Notes under the pieces: generated by a model
The model's input: the letters and a program-made list of their open reading frames with translations, nothing else
Databases searched by the model: none
Told to the model about the DNA's origin: nothing
NCBI GenBank assembly: GCA_028284445.1
Contig: JANQRS010000032.1
Coordinates: forward strand, 99,918 to 163,917
Reading direction: 5' to 3'
DNA: 64,000 bases
Origin: Calditrichia bacterium
GTDB taxonomy: Bacteria > Calditrichota > Calditrichia > RBG-13-44-9 > J075
Position numbers and translations under genes: made by a program
Shown here: in pieces, positions 26,698 through 35,008 of the stretch
Layout of the letters: each line of letters starts with the position of its first letter
Position numbering within the stretch: the stretch's first letter is position 1

Positions 26698-27458
26698 ATC
26701 ATCACGTAGGGTTTTCCATCCTGCGGATGGGGAATGATCTGTGCCTCTACCTCGTAGACCCGGGCCAGGGTTTCACTCGTCAGCACCCCTTCAGGCTTAC
26801 CATCAGCAGCAATTTCTCCGTCCTTCATCACCACCAGCCGTTCAACAAAGCGACTGGCAAGGTTGAGATCATGCGTCACAGTGAGGATAGTCATTTGCTC
26901 TTCGCGACAGAGGCGCTCCAGGATGCGGTAGAATTGCATCTGGTGCTTGATATCAAGCGCTGTTGTCGGCTCATCGAGCAACAGTATTCGAGGTTCCTGG
27001 GCCAGGGCAGAAGAGAGAATCAGGCGTTGGCGTTCGCCACCGCTCAGTTCCGTCAGCCGCCGCTCCCGAAAGGACCAAACGCCGGTTGCTTCCATCATCT
27101 GGCGAATAATGTCGCGGTCCCGCTGTGATTCACTGCGAAATGCAGTTTGGTAGGGAAAGCGACCCATCGCCACGATTTCGTAGGCTGTAAAATCGAAGGC
27201 GCTTTCGAAGCTCTGTGCAACATAGGCCATGGTTTTGGCGAGCGTCTTAAAGTCGTAATCGGAGAGCGAGCGCCCGTCGATCTGCACCTCACCAGCCTGG
27301 ATTGCCAGGCTGCCGGTGATGAGCTTAAGCAGGGTCGATTTCCCGGCCCCATTGGGACCGATAATCGCCGTGAAGGTGCCAGCTTCCAGGGTCAAGCTAA
27401 CATCACGCAACACCGGAGAACCATGATATGCATAGTCAAGTTGCTTGGAAGCAATCAT
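26694..27458 (-). CDS. btuD: Vitamin B12 ABC transporter ATPase (BtuD/FecE family)
   Basis: An ATP-binding subunit of about 254 residues. Walker A GPNGAGKST, Q-loop region YVAQSFESAFDFTAYE, signature LSGGERQRL, Walker B ILLLDEPTTALD and switch histidine TVTHDLN are all present. The frame opens further upstream, but the ATG at 27456-27458 overlaps the btuF stop by four bases (ATGA) and begins the conserved strand (MIASKQLDYAYHG), so this start was chosen. It couples to BtuC, whose start overlaps its stop. It powers uptake of cobalamin from periplasm to cytoplasm. Confidence 0.94.
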   Translation of the reverse strand: MIASKQLDYAYHGSPVLRDVSLTLEAGTFTAIIGPNGAGKSTLLKLITGSLAIQAGEVQIDGRSLSDYDFKTLAKTMAYVAQSFESAFDFTAYEIVAMGRFPYQTAFRSESQRDRDIIRQMMEATGVWSFRERRLTELSGGERQRLILSSALAQEPRILLLDEPTTALDIKHQMQFYRILERLCREEQMTILTVTHDLNLASRFVERLVVMKDGEIAADGKPEGVLTSETLARVYEVEAQIIPHPQDGKPYVMI

Positions 27459-28354
27459 TGCTGTAAGCCTTCCAAACTGTGATAGAACGCCATGGCAATC
27501 TTTGATATTCTCGGCCCGGGAATCAGGAAAAACCGATCCATGTGCAGGTAAATCTGCTGCGTCTTCACGGCGCTTAGTACCGGCAATTGCTGCCAATCTT
27601 TCAAGAGCTTCGGTCGCATAGATACGTGCTCAGCTTCATCGACAATGCGCAATTCCAGCACCAGGTCGGGATTACGGGCAATTAAGTCTTCCTGCGACAC
27701 TTCAAAATAGCGTAAACTAACATCGGCGAAGACATTTTCTGCCCCGCACATATTGAGAATTTCACTCAGGTAGGTCTCCTGACCGGCAGCATAGAGTCCG
27801 CGGAGACTCCCTACTTCACGTCCAATGACTAGCATTGCTTTCTCACGAAGCTCGGTACTTCTCTTTCGAACCAGCGCCAGAGTATCCTTAATGCCCTGAA
27901 CAGCCGCCTCAGCGGCACTTTGCCGTCCCAACAACTCACCCACTTCAATCATCCCATCCAGGATTTCCGCAACCGTCTCGTTCGGTAAAACGGCCGTACG
28001 AAACCCCAGGGTCTTCAAGCGCTGACCGAGGTCGGGACTTGGCAAGTGCAAAACCAGGTCCGGTTGCAAAGTGACCATCTTTTCGAAGTCCGGATTAAGG
28101 TATGCCCCAACGGTCGGCAGTGAATCCGCAGCGGCCGGGAAGAGGCAATAGTCGGTTCTCGCAACCAGCAAATCCCCGGCGCCAACGCGATACACGATCT
28201 CAGTAATATTCGGCGCCAGAGAAATGATACGCTTCGGGACGTCCCCGGCTGCAACCGGTAGAGATATCAGCCCGAGCATCGCTGCCACGAGCAGCATCAT
28301 GCTCCGTCGTCTTATGGTTTCAAGAAATATGATGGCCTGTCTCCTTTTCCGCAA
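27455..28354 (-). CDS. btuF: Cobalamin-binding periplasmic protein (BtuF-like)
   Basis: A 299-residue substrate-binding protein with the helical-backbone metal-receptor fold. It has a signal peptide (MMLLVAAMLGLISLPVAAGD) and the typical start KRIISLAPNITEIVYRVGA, followed by VARTDYCLFPAAA and LQPDLVLHL. The TTG at 28352-28354 overlaps no gene but directly abuts the DUF1289 stop (TAATTG), with GGAGAG just before; an ATG at 28300 is an alternative start. Overlap of its stop with btuD confirms the operon. The ligand is inferred from the riboswitch and from the neighbours. Confidence 0.9.
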   Translation of the reverse strand: MRKRRQAIIFLETIRRRSMMLLVAAMLGLISLPVAAGDVPKRIISLAPNITEIVYRVGAGDLLVARTDYCLFPAAADSLPTVGAYLNPDFEKMVTLQPDLVLHLPSPDLGQRLKTLGFRTAVLPNETVAEILDGMIEVGELLGRQSAAEAAVQGIKDTLALVRKRSTELREKAMLVIGREVGSLRGLYAAGQETYLSEILNMCGAENVFADVSLRYFEVSQEDLIARNPDLVLELRIVDEAEHVSMRPKLLKDWQQLPVLSAVKTQQIYLHMDRFFLIPGPRISKIAMAFYHSLEGLQQ

Positions 28355-28561
28355 TTACTCTCCGGTCTTGAATGCCTTGCGCTCGGCAATTCGTTCAAAA
28401 ATAGCCAGTTTTTCTTCATCTGCAAGATACATCCAGTTGCGAATTTCATCCAAAGAACGAAAGCATCCCTGACAGTGGTTCTCTGCTGCATCCAGTTTGC
28501 AAATACCCACGCAAGGAGAAAGATGCAACGTTACATTATCTTTTTTAGCCGTTGTTTTCAT
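28355..28561 (-). CDS. DUF1289 family small cysteine-rich protein
   Basis: A 68-residue soluble protein with the DUF1289 pattern: SPCVGICKLD, then HCQGCFRSLDEIRNW, four conserved cysteines spaced CxxxC and CxxC, and the helix EEKLAIFERIAERKA. The family is unstudied; the cysteines suggest a metal or iron-sulfur site. It is embedded in the B12 operon between the BtuG-like lipoprotein and btuF, with its stop touching the btuF start. Why it belongs to a cobalamin operon is unknown. Confidence 0.88.
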   Translation of the reverse strand: MKTTAKKDNVTLHLSPCVGICKLDAAENHCQGCFRSLDEIRNWMYLADEEKLAIFERIAERKAFKTGE

Positions 28562-28567
28562 ATTATA

Positions 28568-29671
28568 TCACTCGGTTTTTGTCAGGAATGAAATAAATCC
28601 GGGAATAACCCCAACCGTATGGCGGGCTTCTTCTACACCGTCTTCATCATAAATGATTAATTGTCCCGGGCTGGTAAAATCACCGGCATCCAACACATAG
28701 ATTTTGTCGTCAAAGTTGTTATAAGCCACGTGATAGAAAAACCCGCTAATGAATGTCTCATTGCTGATTTCTACGCTCTCGGTATTATACTCGGTAATTT
28801 TACCCCCATTGATAAAATAGGCACCGCCTTCATCTGTCACCGTCAACTCAGATGGATGATCTCCAACCGCTAAAACGATAGAGTCTATGACAGTGTCGGT
28901 AGCAGGATCAATGACCCAAACACCGCCCGGCGTATCATCGAGCGGATCATAAAAATCGCCAAAGGCGCCGGCGCAGAGTACGTGCAATAACCCGTTATCA
29001 TCGCGGCGAATCCATTGCGGGCTGTCCCCGACCTGGACTTCATCGGTAACTGCATTGCTGGCGGTTGATACAATCGCAACGGTATTGTTTTCACTACCAA
29101 AGCCACCGGCAACAGTCACAAACAGGCGATCATTATCAACGATCATTTCTTCAGCATTGACGCCAACATTAACGCTATCCACAAGCGCTCCGCTTTCCAG
29201 ATTGATCTGGTACATCTGATCACTAAATAAGCGGGTAACGTATCCGCTGCCATCACCACGGCTAACAATGTGCCGTGGACTGCTTCCCGCCGGCAAATTT
29301 ATGGTCCGCACGCGCTGGAAGCTGTTTGTGCTTATAACTTCAATTTTGTGGCTATTGTTCACCACCACGTAAGCGAGCGTGTCTTCTACCATGATGCTAT
29401 TGGCCACATCGCCGAGAGCCTCACCATTAATAGCGGTAAAAACACCGTTACTAATCGCACCGGTCTCAGCATCCAGGAAGGATAAAGATGCATTGCCCTG
29501 CAGGAAACCACCTTCGTTTGCAATTAGCACGCCGCTCAAAGGTATTTGCGGATCGGGCGGTTCAGGCGCCGTTGGGTCACTTTCGCACGCCAGAAGCATC
29601 ATGAATGCGCTGATCGCCATCCATATTCCAGCCTTAAACATGCGGCTCGATTTATTATCAGATATTTTCAT
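28568..29671 (-). CDS. YncE-like beta-propeller lipoprotein, BtuG-like
   Basis: A 367-residue lipoprotein: the lipobox LLAC follows a signal peptide. GGAGG lies nine bases before the ATG at 29669-29671. Seven or so propeller blades of the YncE/DUF5074 style follow (LAYVVVNNSHKIEVIS, VRTINLPAGSSPRHIVS, VDSVNVGVNAEEMIVDND, PQWIRRDDNGLLHVL). It sits 24 bases after the BtuB-like receptor and before btuF. In Bacteroides, a surface propeller lipoprotein, BtuG, captures B12 for BtuB; the fold, anchoring and context here are alike, so I infer an equivalent role. Sequence homology to BtuG itself was not tested. Confidence 0.85.
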   Translation of the reverse strand: MKISDNKSSRMFKAGIWMAISAFMMLLACESDPTAPEPPDPQIPLSGVLIANEGGFLQGNASLSFLDAETGAISNGVFTAINGEALGDVANSIMVEDTLAYVVVNNSHKIEVISTNSFQRVRTINLPAGSSPRHIVSRGDGSGYVTRLFSDQMYQINLESGALVDSVNVGVNAEEMIVDNDRLFVTVAGGFGSENNTVAIVSTASNAVTDEVQVGDSPQWIRRDDNGLLHVLCAGAFGDFYDPLDDTPGGVWVIDPATDTVIDSIVLAVGDHPSELTVTDEGGAYFINGGKITEYNTESVEISNETFISGFFYHVAYNNFDDKIYVLDAGDFTSPGQLIIYDEDGVEEARHTVGVIPGFISFLTKTE

Positions 29672-29694
29672 TCATGCCTCCAAAATAGACACAC

Positions 29695-31632
29695 TTAGTG
29701 TCGGGTAATCTCAAATCCGATGCGCCATTGATAGACAGGCAGCGGATAGTTTAGGATGAGTTGATATTCCTCCTGAAGCAGATTGTCAAATCGTCCGAAA
29801 AACCGGGCATTATGGCTGCCTATGGCAACTTCGTACGATGCCTTTAGATTGACAATCTGATAGGCAGGGAGTATTGCCCCCGGCAAATTGGCAATGCTCG
29901 TATAGCGAAAACTGGCATGTTGATATTCGAGGCTCAATTGCCACTGTTTCTGAGCACCGGTAACTTGTACAAAAAATTCTTCTGCCGGGAGATAAGGCAA
30001 GCGGTTGCGGTGCAATGGATCGCTCTGATTTTGATTGTTAACGCGTCGGGAAATACCGTGCTTATAATTAGCGTGAAGCTGCAAGCGACCGCCGGACGAA
30101 CTGGCGCTCAAGCTGGTTTCTATCCCACTTGACTGTACGCGATCGAGATTCTGCGGCTGCCAGAAACCGTTACTAGTTGGCGCCCAACGAATCATGTCGC
30201 GAATATTCATAAAATACCAGGCGCTTTCCAGTTGCCAAATGCCGAAGCGGCGCCAATCCAGTGTGCTGCCAATTTCGACGGCTGTGGAAGTTTCCGGCTG
30301 GAGATTCGGGTTACCCCCTGGCGCCCAGTAGAGATCGTTGAAAGTCGGGACGCGGAAATTGGACCCGAGCGAACTGAAGAGCTCCCAATTGCGATAGCGC
30401 AGCTTCATGCCGGCGCGAGGCAGTAAGCGATCGCCGAAATCTGTGTCGTATTCATAGCGCAACGCTGCACTCATCAATGGCGTCAGCTTTTGTGATGAAG
30501 CGGGCTGCCACTCACTCAGTGAATATACCGCCATGCGCTGTCGCCGTTGCGTGTCACGCAGTTCGCTACTGTTGACCCGACCGGTAGCGCCCTCAAAACC
30601 ACCGTATACACGAAGCTGTGAAGTCAATAAGGCGCTGTATTGACCAATCACGCCGCCCTCTTCGTTAAAATGCTGACTGCGTAAAACGTCTGTTCCGGCG
30701 GCAAGATCCGGGTTCTCATAATGCCTCCAGTCGCGCCGCAGGTAAGCTTGCATGACGCGGCGATGTCCTTCTCCGTTGTCCTGCTGCCATTTCAGGCGCA
30801 GCAACAGTTGCTCGCTCTTGCTACGGGCATTGCCCTGAAAACCGTCTCCAGTGAGAATGGCGTTGGGCGTTCCATTGCCGTATTTGGAATAATGCGTCTG
30901 GAGGAGTGCCATTTGCCCTTCGCTGATGCCAAAACTTAGAAGGTAATCTGCTTCCTGCTGCCGATAATCGCTGTTGCGACGCTCAAACTCATCACCATCA
31001 ATTTGAAAGGCGTAGGCATTATCGCTATTTGCAGATGACATCCGCAGCGCGTGGGTAAAACGCCCGGATGGTAAATCGAGGAAGGCTGAAAACTGTCGTG
31101 CACCAAAGGCGCCGCTTTTAATGCGACTACCATAGTCGAAGCGACTCACCGGCCGCACAATGGCATTAATCGCACCGCTGATCGCACCGCTACCAAACAG
31201 CGTCGAGTTCCCGCCCCGGTACAGCTCAACTTCAGAAAAGGTCTGCAATTGATAATGTCCCATATCAACTGAGCCAAGCTGCATATTGGTCAAGGGAATA
31301 CCATCCAGGAGGAAGAGTGCATGTTCAGAGCCACCACCTCTGACGCTAATGCTCTGTAAGCCTTCGCCGGCGCCATATGATTTCACAAACACGCCGCTTT
31401 GACGACTGAGCAAATCCGCCATGTTATCGGATCTTTCAGCACGTGAGACAGACAGTCGGGAAGTGCTGCCGGCAATGTCATAATCGGAAAGCAAGGAACG
31501 ATGATCGATCACGCGAACGGTGTCCACATCAAACACCGGTGTTGAATCGGCGGGCGTCTGGGCAAGAATGCTCAGACCGGGTAGCAGCAAGAACGAAAGG
31601 CTGCAGAGATAAAGGCTCTTCAATGATCGCAT
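29695..31632 (-). CDS. btuB: TonB-dependent outer-membrane receptor, BtuB-like
   Basis: A 645-residue TonB-dependent receptor. ATG at 31630-31632 begins a signal peptide (YLCSLSFLLLPGLSILAQ); the frame upstream overlaps the riboswitch and was rejected. Residues about 30-150 form the plug (SRQSGVFVKSYGAGEGL, ISVRGGGSEHALFLLDGIPL, VELYRGGNSTLFGSGAISGA), and the rest is the barrel, ending YQWRIGFEITRH. The substrate, cobalamin, is assigned by the riboswitch in its leader and by the five downstream genes: propeller lipoprotein, DUF1289, btuF, btuD, btuC. The TonB box is probably near VFDVDTVRV, not certain. Confidence 0.92.
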   Translation of the reverse strand: MRSLKSLYLCSLSFLLLPGLSILAQTPADSTPVFDVDTVRVIDHRSLLSDYDIAGSTSRLSVSRAERSDNMADLLSRQSGVFVKSYGAGEGLQSISVRGGGSEHALFLLDGIPLTNMQLGSVDMGHYQLQTFSEVELYRGGNSTLFGSGAISGAINAIVRPVSRFDYGSRIKSGAFGARQFSAFLDLPSGRFTHALRMSSANSDNAYAFQIDGDEFERRNSDYRQQEADYLLSFGISEGQMALLQTHYSKYGNGTPNAILTGDGFQGNARSKSEQLLLRLKWQQDNGEGHRRVMQAYLRRDWRHYENPDLAAGTDVLRSQHFNEEGGVIGQYSALLTSQLRVYGGFEGATGRVNSSELRDTQRRQRMAVYSLSEWQPASSQKLTPLMSAALRYEYDTDFGDRLLPRAGMKLRYRNWELFSSLGSNFRVPTFNDLYWAPGGNPNLQPETSTAVEIGSTLDWRRFGIWQLESAWYFMNIRDMIRWAPTSNGFWQPQNLDRVQSSGIETSLSASSSGGRLQLHANYKHGISRRVNNQNQSDPLHRNRLPYLPAEEFFVQVTGAQKQWQLSLEYQHASFRYTSIANLPGAILPAYQIVNLKASYEVAIGSHNARFFGRFDNLLQEEYQLILNYPLPVYQWRIGFEITRH

Positions 31633-31654
31633 CGTAGCGATTCCTAAACAAAAA

Positions 31655-31682
31655 TCCCGACACACCATAGGGTAAGCCGGGA
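31655..31682 (-). terminator. Riboswitch-linked intrinsic terminator
   Basis: Read leftward, TCCCG pairs with CGGGA around an 18-base loop and is followed by TTTTTGTTT. It lies between the riboswitch and the btuB-like start codon, so B12 could switch transcription off here. The pairing partner in the riboswitch was not worked out. Confidence 0.75.
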
Positions 31683-31749
31683 CACATGGTCGCTCAAAGA
31701 TATATGCGATCACCCGCACCTCTCCCACGGAGGACGATGGGTTCACTCA

Positions 31750-31905
31750 TATCAGCCGGTCTCCTGACTTGGGGATCTTCCTACTCACCCACCTTCCCAT
31801 TCCGGCCCTCCGGAACAGTGGCTTATCGGGTTTTCGTCCCCCTTCACAGTTGCGGGGCAGTGGCGGATTCTCACCGCGCTTCCCGTTCACTGACACGAGG
31901 CGCTC
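31750..31905 (-). ncRNA. Cobalamin riboswitch
   Basis: Read leftward, the core GCCACTGCCCCGCAAC, then AACCCGATAAGCCACTG, and the B12 box AAGTCAGGAGACCGGC (31754-31770 by the plus strand) are all present in the right order. This matches the B12 riboswitch class. Outer ends are approximate. It precedes the B12 uptake operon by about 120 bases, with a terminator in between. Confidence 0.95.
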
Positions 31906-32018
31906 GCTTTTTTCAAGGCGCGAGCATTGAGTTACTAAGAACTAAGATATGTTTTGAGGAAGAAAAAAGCAATGAAAATGAAGATTTCTCATTTTGATGG
32001 TCGGTAATCAAAGTGGAT

Positions 32019-32059
32019 ATCCCCCCTCCATCTCCCCACGGGGGAGATGGAGGGGGGAT
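32019..32059. repeat. CATCCCCCT-type palindrome, copy 3 (variant loop)
   Basis: ATCCCCCCTCCATCTCCCC pairs with GGGGAGATGGAGGGGGGAT around ACG. The centre CCCCACGGGG differs from the usual TTCGAA, so it is a subtype. It lies downstream of the response-regulator stop. Confidence 0.9.
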
Positions 32060-32096
32060 TCTCCAAAACTAAATTTGCGGGGTAAATCGAAGCTGT

Positions 32097-32465
32097 TTAA
32101 TGCCCAACTGTGCTATCCGACTGCACGCGGCGAATGGCGTTCTTCAGCTCGGTGAGATCCGAAGATTTGACGATATACTCTTCGGCTGCCCAGCTCATAA
32201 AGTTGTCCTTATAATGCGAGTAGGCAGTGTGAATAATCACCGGGATGGTTGGGTTAATGCTTAATACTTTTCGCAGGGCATCCAGGCCGTGCATGTTCGG
32301 CATCATCAGGTCGAGGATAACAATATCCGGAGTTTGTTCGCGAACCACATCGACTGCTTCAACGCCATCAGACGCCAACAATACCTCGTAGCCCATTTCC
32401 GAAATTTCGGTCTCATATAAGACACGTTGTGCTGCTTCGTCTTCGACGATTAGAATTTTTTGCAT
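32097..32465 (-). CDS. Single-domain response regulator (CheY-like)
   Basis: A 122-residue receiver domain with no output domain. Conserved residues: EDEAAQ (acid pair near residue 8), the phospho-acceptor aspartate in DIVILDLMMPNMHGLDA (D52 region), T/S at VIIHTAYSH, and the lysine in YIVKSSDL. GGAGGTGAT directly precedes the ATG at 32463-32465. The histidine kinase gene ends 85 bases upstream on the same strand, making it the likely partner. An FNR-like palindrome at 32523-32536 lies in that gap, so the regulator may also have its own promoter. Confidence 0.93.
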   Translation of the reverse strand: MQKILIVEDEAAQRVLYETEISEMGYEVLLASDGVEAVDVVREQTPDIVILDLMMPNMHGLDALRKVLSINPTIPVIIHTAYSHYKDNFMSWAAEEYIVKSSDLTELKNAIRRVQSDSTVGH

Positions 32466-32522
32466 ATCACCTCCATATTGTGAGAAGTTGCAATAAGATA
32501 CTTATTTTTTCTCGAATAGATA

Positions 32523-32536
32523 TTGACAAAAATCAA
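32523..32536 (-). promoter_or_regulatory. FNR/CRP-like binding site
   Basis: TTGACAAAAATCAA fits TTGAY-N4-ATCAA, the pattern of FNR-type regulators. About 25-30 bases to its left, reading leftward, AATAAGTATCTTAT could be the -10 region, followed by a strong ribosome site for the response regulator. A related block is at 48705-48750. Confidence 0.55.
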
Positions 32537-32550
32537 TATTTATCAACTGT

Positions 32551-34755
32551 TCAGGAATGGTTCTCCGAGAATCCGTCCTCACCGGTTTCCTCAACAGCTT
32601 CTTCCTGAGGCGCCAGGGGCAATTGTACCACAAAGCTGGCGCCTTCATCTTTACGTGTACGAACGTCGACTTTGCCATTGTGGTTCTTCACAATTTGCTT
32701 AACGATGGACAAGCCCAGGCCGCTACCACTGGATTTAGTCGTGAAGAATGACTGAAATATCTTTTTTAATACGCCGGTCTCGATGCCAGGTCCATTATCA
32801 GTGACTTGAATTTCGGCCATAGCGTTGTTGATTCGTGTTTCCACAGTAACGCGACGCTCTAACTCCTGGCCCTCGAGTGCTTCAATGGCATTTTTCAGTA
32901 AATTCAGGAACATCTGATGCAGCAGTTTGGCATCCCCAAGCACGATACATTCTTCAGCACTCAGTTCGAGCCTGCTAACAATGCCTCGCTCGTCAAAGGC
33001 ATTTGCCAGAAAACCGACGACTTGCTCAATACTCTGGTTAATATCGACCCTATTTTTCTCAGGCTTAGGCGGATTGGCAACATTTAATATGTTGTTTAGA
33101 ATTTGTTCCAGGTTTGATACTTGATCGCGTATAATTCCCGCATATTGCTTTAGCTGATTATCTTCTTCTATTTTTCTTTCTATCAGCCGGGCAAACCCGC
33201 CGATTGACACCAGGGGATTGCGAATTTCATGGGCAATCTTTGCAGACATTTCACCGATGGTCGCCAAACGCTCTGCCCGCAGCAGACGCTCCTGGTTTTC
33301 TTCCAGCTGCTCGTAAGCATCCTGTACTTCTTCAACCCGCCGTTCCAGCTTCTCATAAAGGCGCGCATTTTCGATTGCCAGACTGGCCTGAGTAGCAAAC
33401 AGCTTCAGCCCTTCGATATCCTCCGGCGTTACCTTCTGCCGGCTGATGCAATTATCAGCGATAATCAACCCCAAGGATTCAGTCCGAGAGAACATCGGGG
33501 CAATTACCAGCTTATCGCTGGCAAAAAGATCGAAGATGTGACCGTCGCCCATTTCACAATGCAGGGCGCTGCTATGCAGTAACTGACGCTTTTCGATCTG
33601 AAGCACCTGGTGCTTGCGAACCGCTTCCACCAGCACATGCTTTTCATCCGAAAGAGGAATATTGATTTGCTGAACGATTTGATTTACCTGGCGGTCCGAT
33701 CCCTCGACATCAATCGAATATGCGCGAACAATATCCTTCAAATAACGATGCTGCTGATCCAGTTCGCTCCAGATGCGATTCGCTTCATCCTCATTCGACG
33801 GACCAACGGCGATTGTGCCCTGCAGACGCTGAGTTTCATGATCGATCATCACCAGGAATGCGCGATTAAAGCGCAGACCTTCGCCAGCCGTTATAGCAAC
33901 TAGTATGATGCGCAGGATTTCCTCTTCTTCGTAGGTGCTGTGAAGGATCTCATTCAGGTCATTTAGCTTGGAGAGCTCCAGGATAGTACGAAGCAGTTCA
34001 AATTCCAGCTCTTTTCGGCTGTCGATATTCTTGATGATCTGAGAGGTGCCGCCAACCTCGCCATTTTCATCCACAATTTGGGTACTGGAGATATCTACGT
34101 AAATGGAATGGCCGTCTTTATGCAGGCGCTGGGTCTCATATTTGCGAATGGCCCCTTTTTCCTCGAGCTCCTTGCGCATGTATTCTTTTTCGCCAAGATT
34201 CTGCAAATCCTCCGGAATCAGGCGGTCGATGGATTGATGCACCATTTCTTCACGGCTATAGCCAAAGATATCATTGGCACCGCGATTCCAGCTTACCACC
34301 CGTTCATCGTTATCAAGAAAAATTACTGCGTCGGGAGAACTGCGGATGATGGCGGAAAAGAGCTTTTCTTTCTCGCGTAGACGGCGCCTGGCCTCCTCGT
34401 TCTCGGTAACATCAACACCAAGGCGCAATGCGCCGCTATTTTGCCCAAATCGCCCGCGAAGCGGCAAGCTGAGGAACTCAATCTGGCGTTCCTGCTCATC
34501 AATCTTGCACATCGTTAGGCGCTTCTCGACAGCATTTTCAGCTGACGCAGATTCCTCATTGGCGTGATCAGTAGCCGGCCACCAGGGACTATCCGGATCA
34601 ATCCGACGGCTGCGCTGCAACTCCGGCACTTTATCTTTCAGGAATTGATTTGTCCATACTACCCGGTTCTCATCATCCAGCAGGTAGAGAAAAATCGGAT
34701 AATTGCCGACAAAGCGGTCGAGCAGGCGCATGATGTGAGTCAGTTCGTTGAGCAT
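32551..34755 (-). CDS. Soluble PAS-PAS-GAF histidine kinase
   Basis: A 734-residue cytoplasmic sensor kinase with no membrane helix. Residues about 8-110 hold a PAS-like domain (PIFLYLLDDENRVVWTNQFL); 130-245 a second PAS/PAC (SSPDAVIFLDNDERVVSWNR, GANDIFGYSREEM). Residues 270-475 contain a GAF domain (FATQASLAIENARLYEKLE at its end) and then a coiled coil. HisKA: SAKIAHEIRNPLVSIGGF with the phosphorylated histidine. HATPase: MFLNLLKNAIEALEG, VTDNGPGI and GSGLGLSIVKQIV. It lies directly upstream of the single-domain regulator, its likely target. The ligand of the GAF or PAS parts is unknown. Confidence 0.93.
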   Translation of the reverse strand: MLNELTHIMRLLDRFVGNYPIFLYLLDDENRVVWTNQFLKDKVPELQRSRRIDPDSPWWPATDHANEESASAENAVEKRLTMCKIDEQERQIEFLSLPLRGRFGQNSGALRLGVDVTENEEARRRLREKEKLFSAIIRSSPDAVIFLDNDERVVSWNRGANDIFGYSREEMVHQSIDRLIPEDLQNLGEKEYMRKELEEKGAIRKYETQRLHKDGHSIYVDISSTQIVDENGEVGGTSQIIKNIDSRKELEFELLRTILELSKLNDLNEILHSTYEEEEILRIILVAITAGEGLRFNRAFLVMIDHETQRLQGTIAVGPSNEDEANRIWSELDQQHRYLKDIVRAYSIDVEGSDRQVNQIVQQINIPLSDEKHVLVEAVRKHQVLQIEKRQLLHSSALHCEMGDGHIFDLFASDKLVIAPMFSRTESLGLIIADNCISRQKVTPEDIEGLKLFATQASLAIENARLYEKLERRVEEVQDAYEQLEENQERLLRAERLATIGEMSAKIAHEIRNPLVSIGGFARLIERKIEEDNQLKQYAGIIRDQVSNLEQILNNILNVANPPKPEKNRVDINQSIEQVVGFLANAFDERGIVSRLELSAEECIVLGDAKLLHQMFLNLLKNAIEALEGQELERRVTVETRINNAMAEIQVTDNGPGIETGVLKKIFQSFFTTKSSGSGLGLSIVKQIVKNHNGKVDVRTRKDEGASFVVQLPLAPQEEAVEETGEDGFSENHS

Positions 34756-34804
34756 GTTTTAAGACAAGTGTTAGATGACCAGTTGAGAGTTGATCGGTGA
34801 TCGG

Positions 34805-34847
34805 TACATCCCCCTAAATCCCCCTTCGAAGGACAGAGGGGGATGTA
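34805..34847. repeat. CATCCCCCT-type palindrome, copy 4
   Basis: TACATCCCCCTAAATCCCCC, then TTCGAA, then an imperfect arm ending GGGGGATGTA. It lies between the divergent kinase and lptF genes. Its right inner stem is degenerate. Confidence 0.85.
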
Positions 34848-35008
34848 ACATATTTCCCTATTGCCTCATTTTCAAGTTTCCTTCTTTTCTTCTTGGGAGA
34901 GCTACATATCCCGGTTACATTAGGAATTTGCTATCGCAAGCCGGTACAAAAACATATCACCGATATCAATAAAATGAAACTACTTTGGGATTGATCGGTT
35001 AAGTTAAC

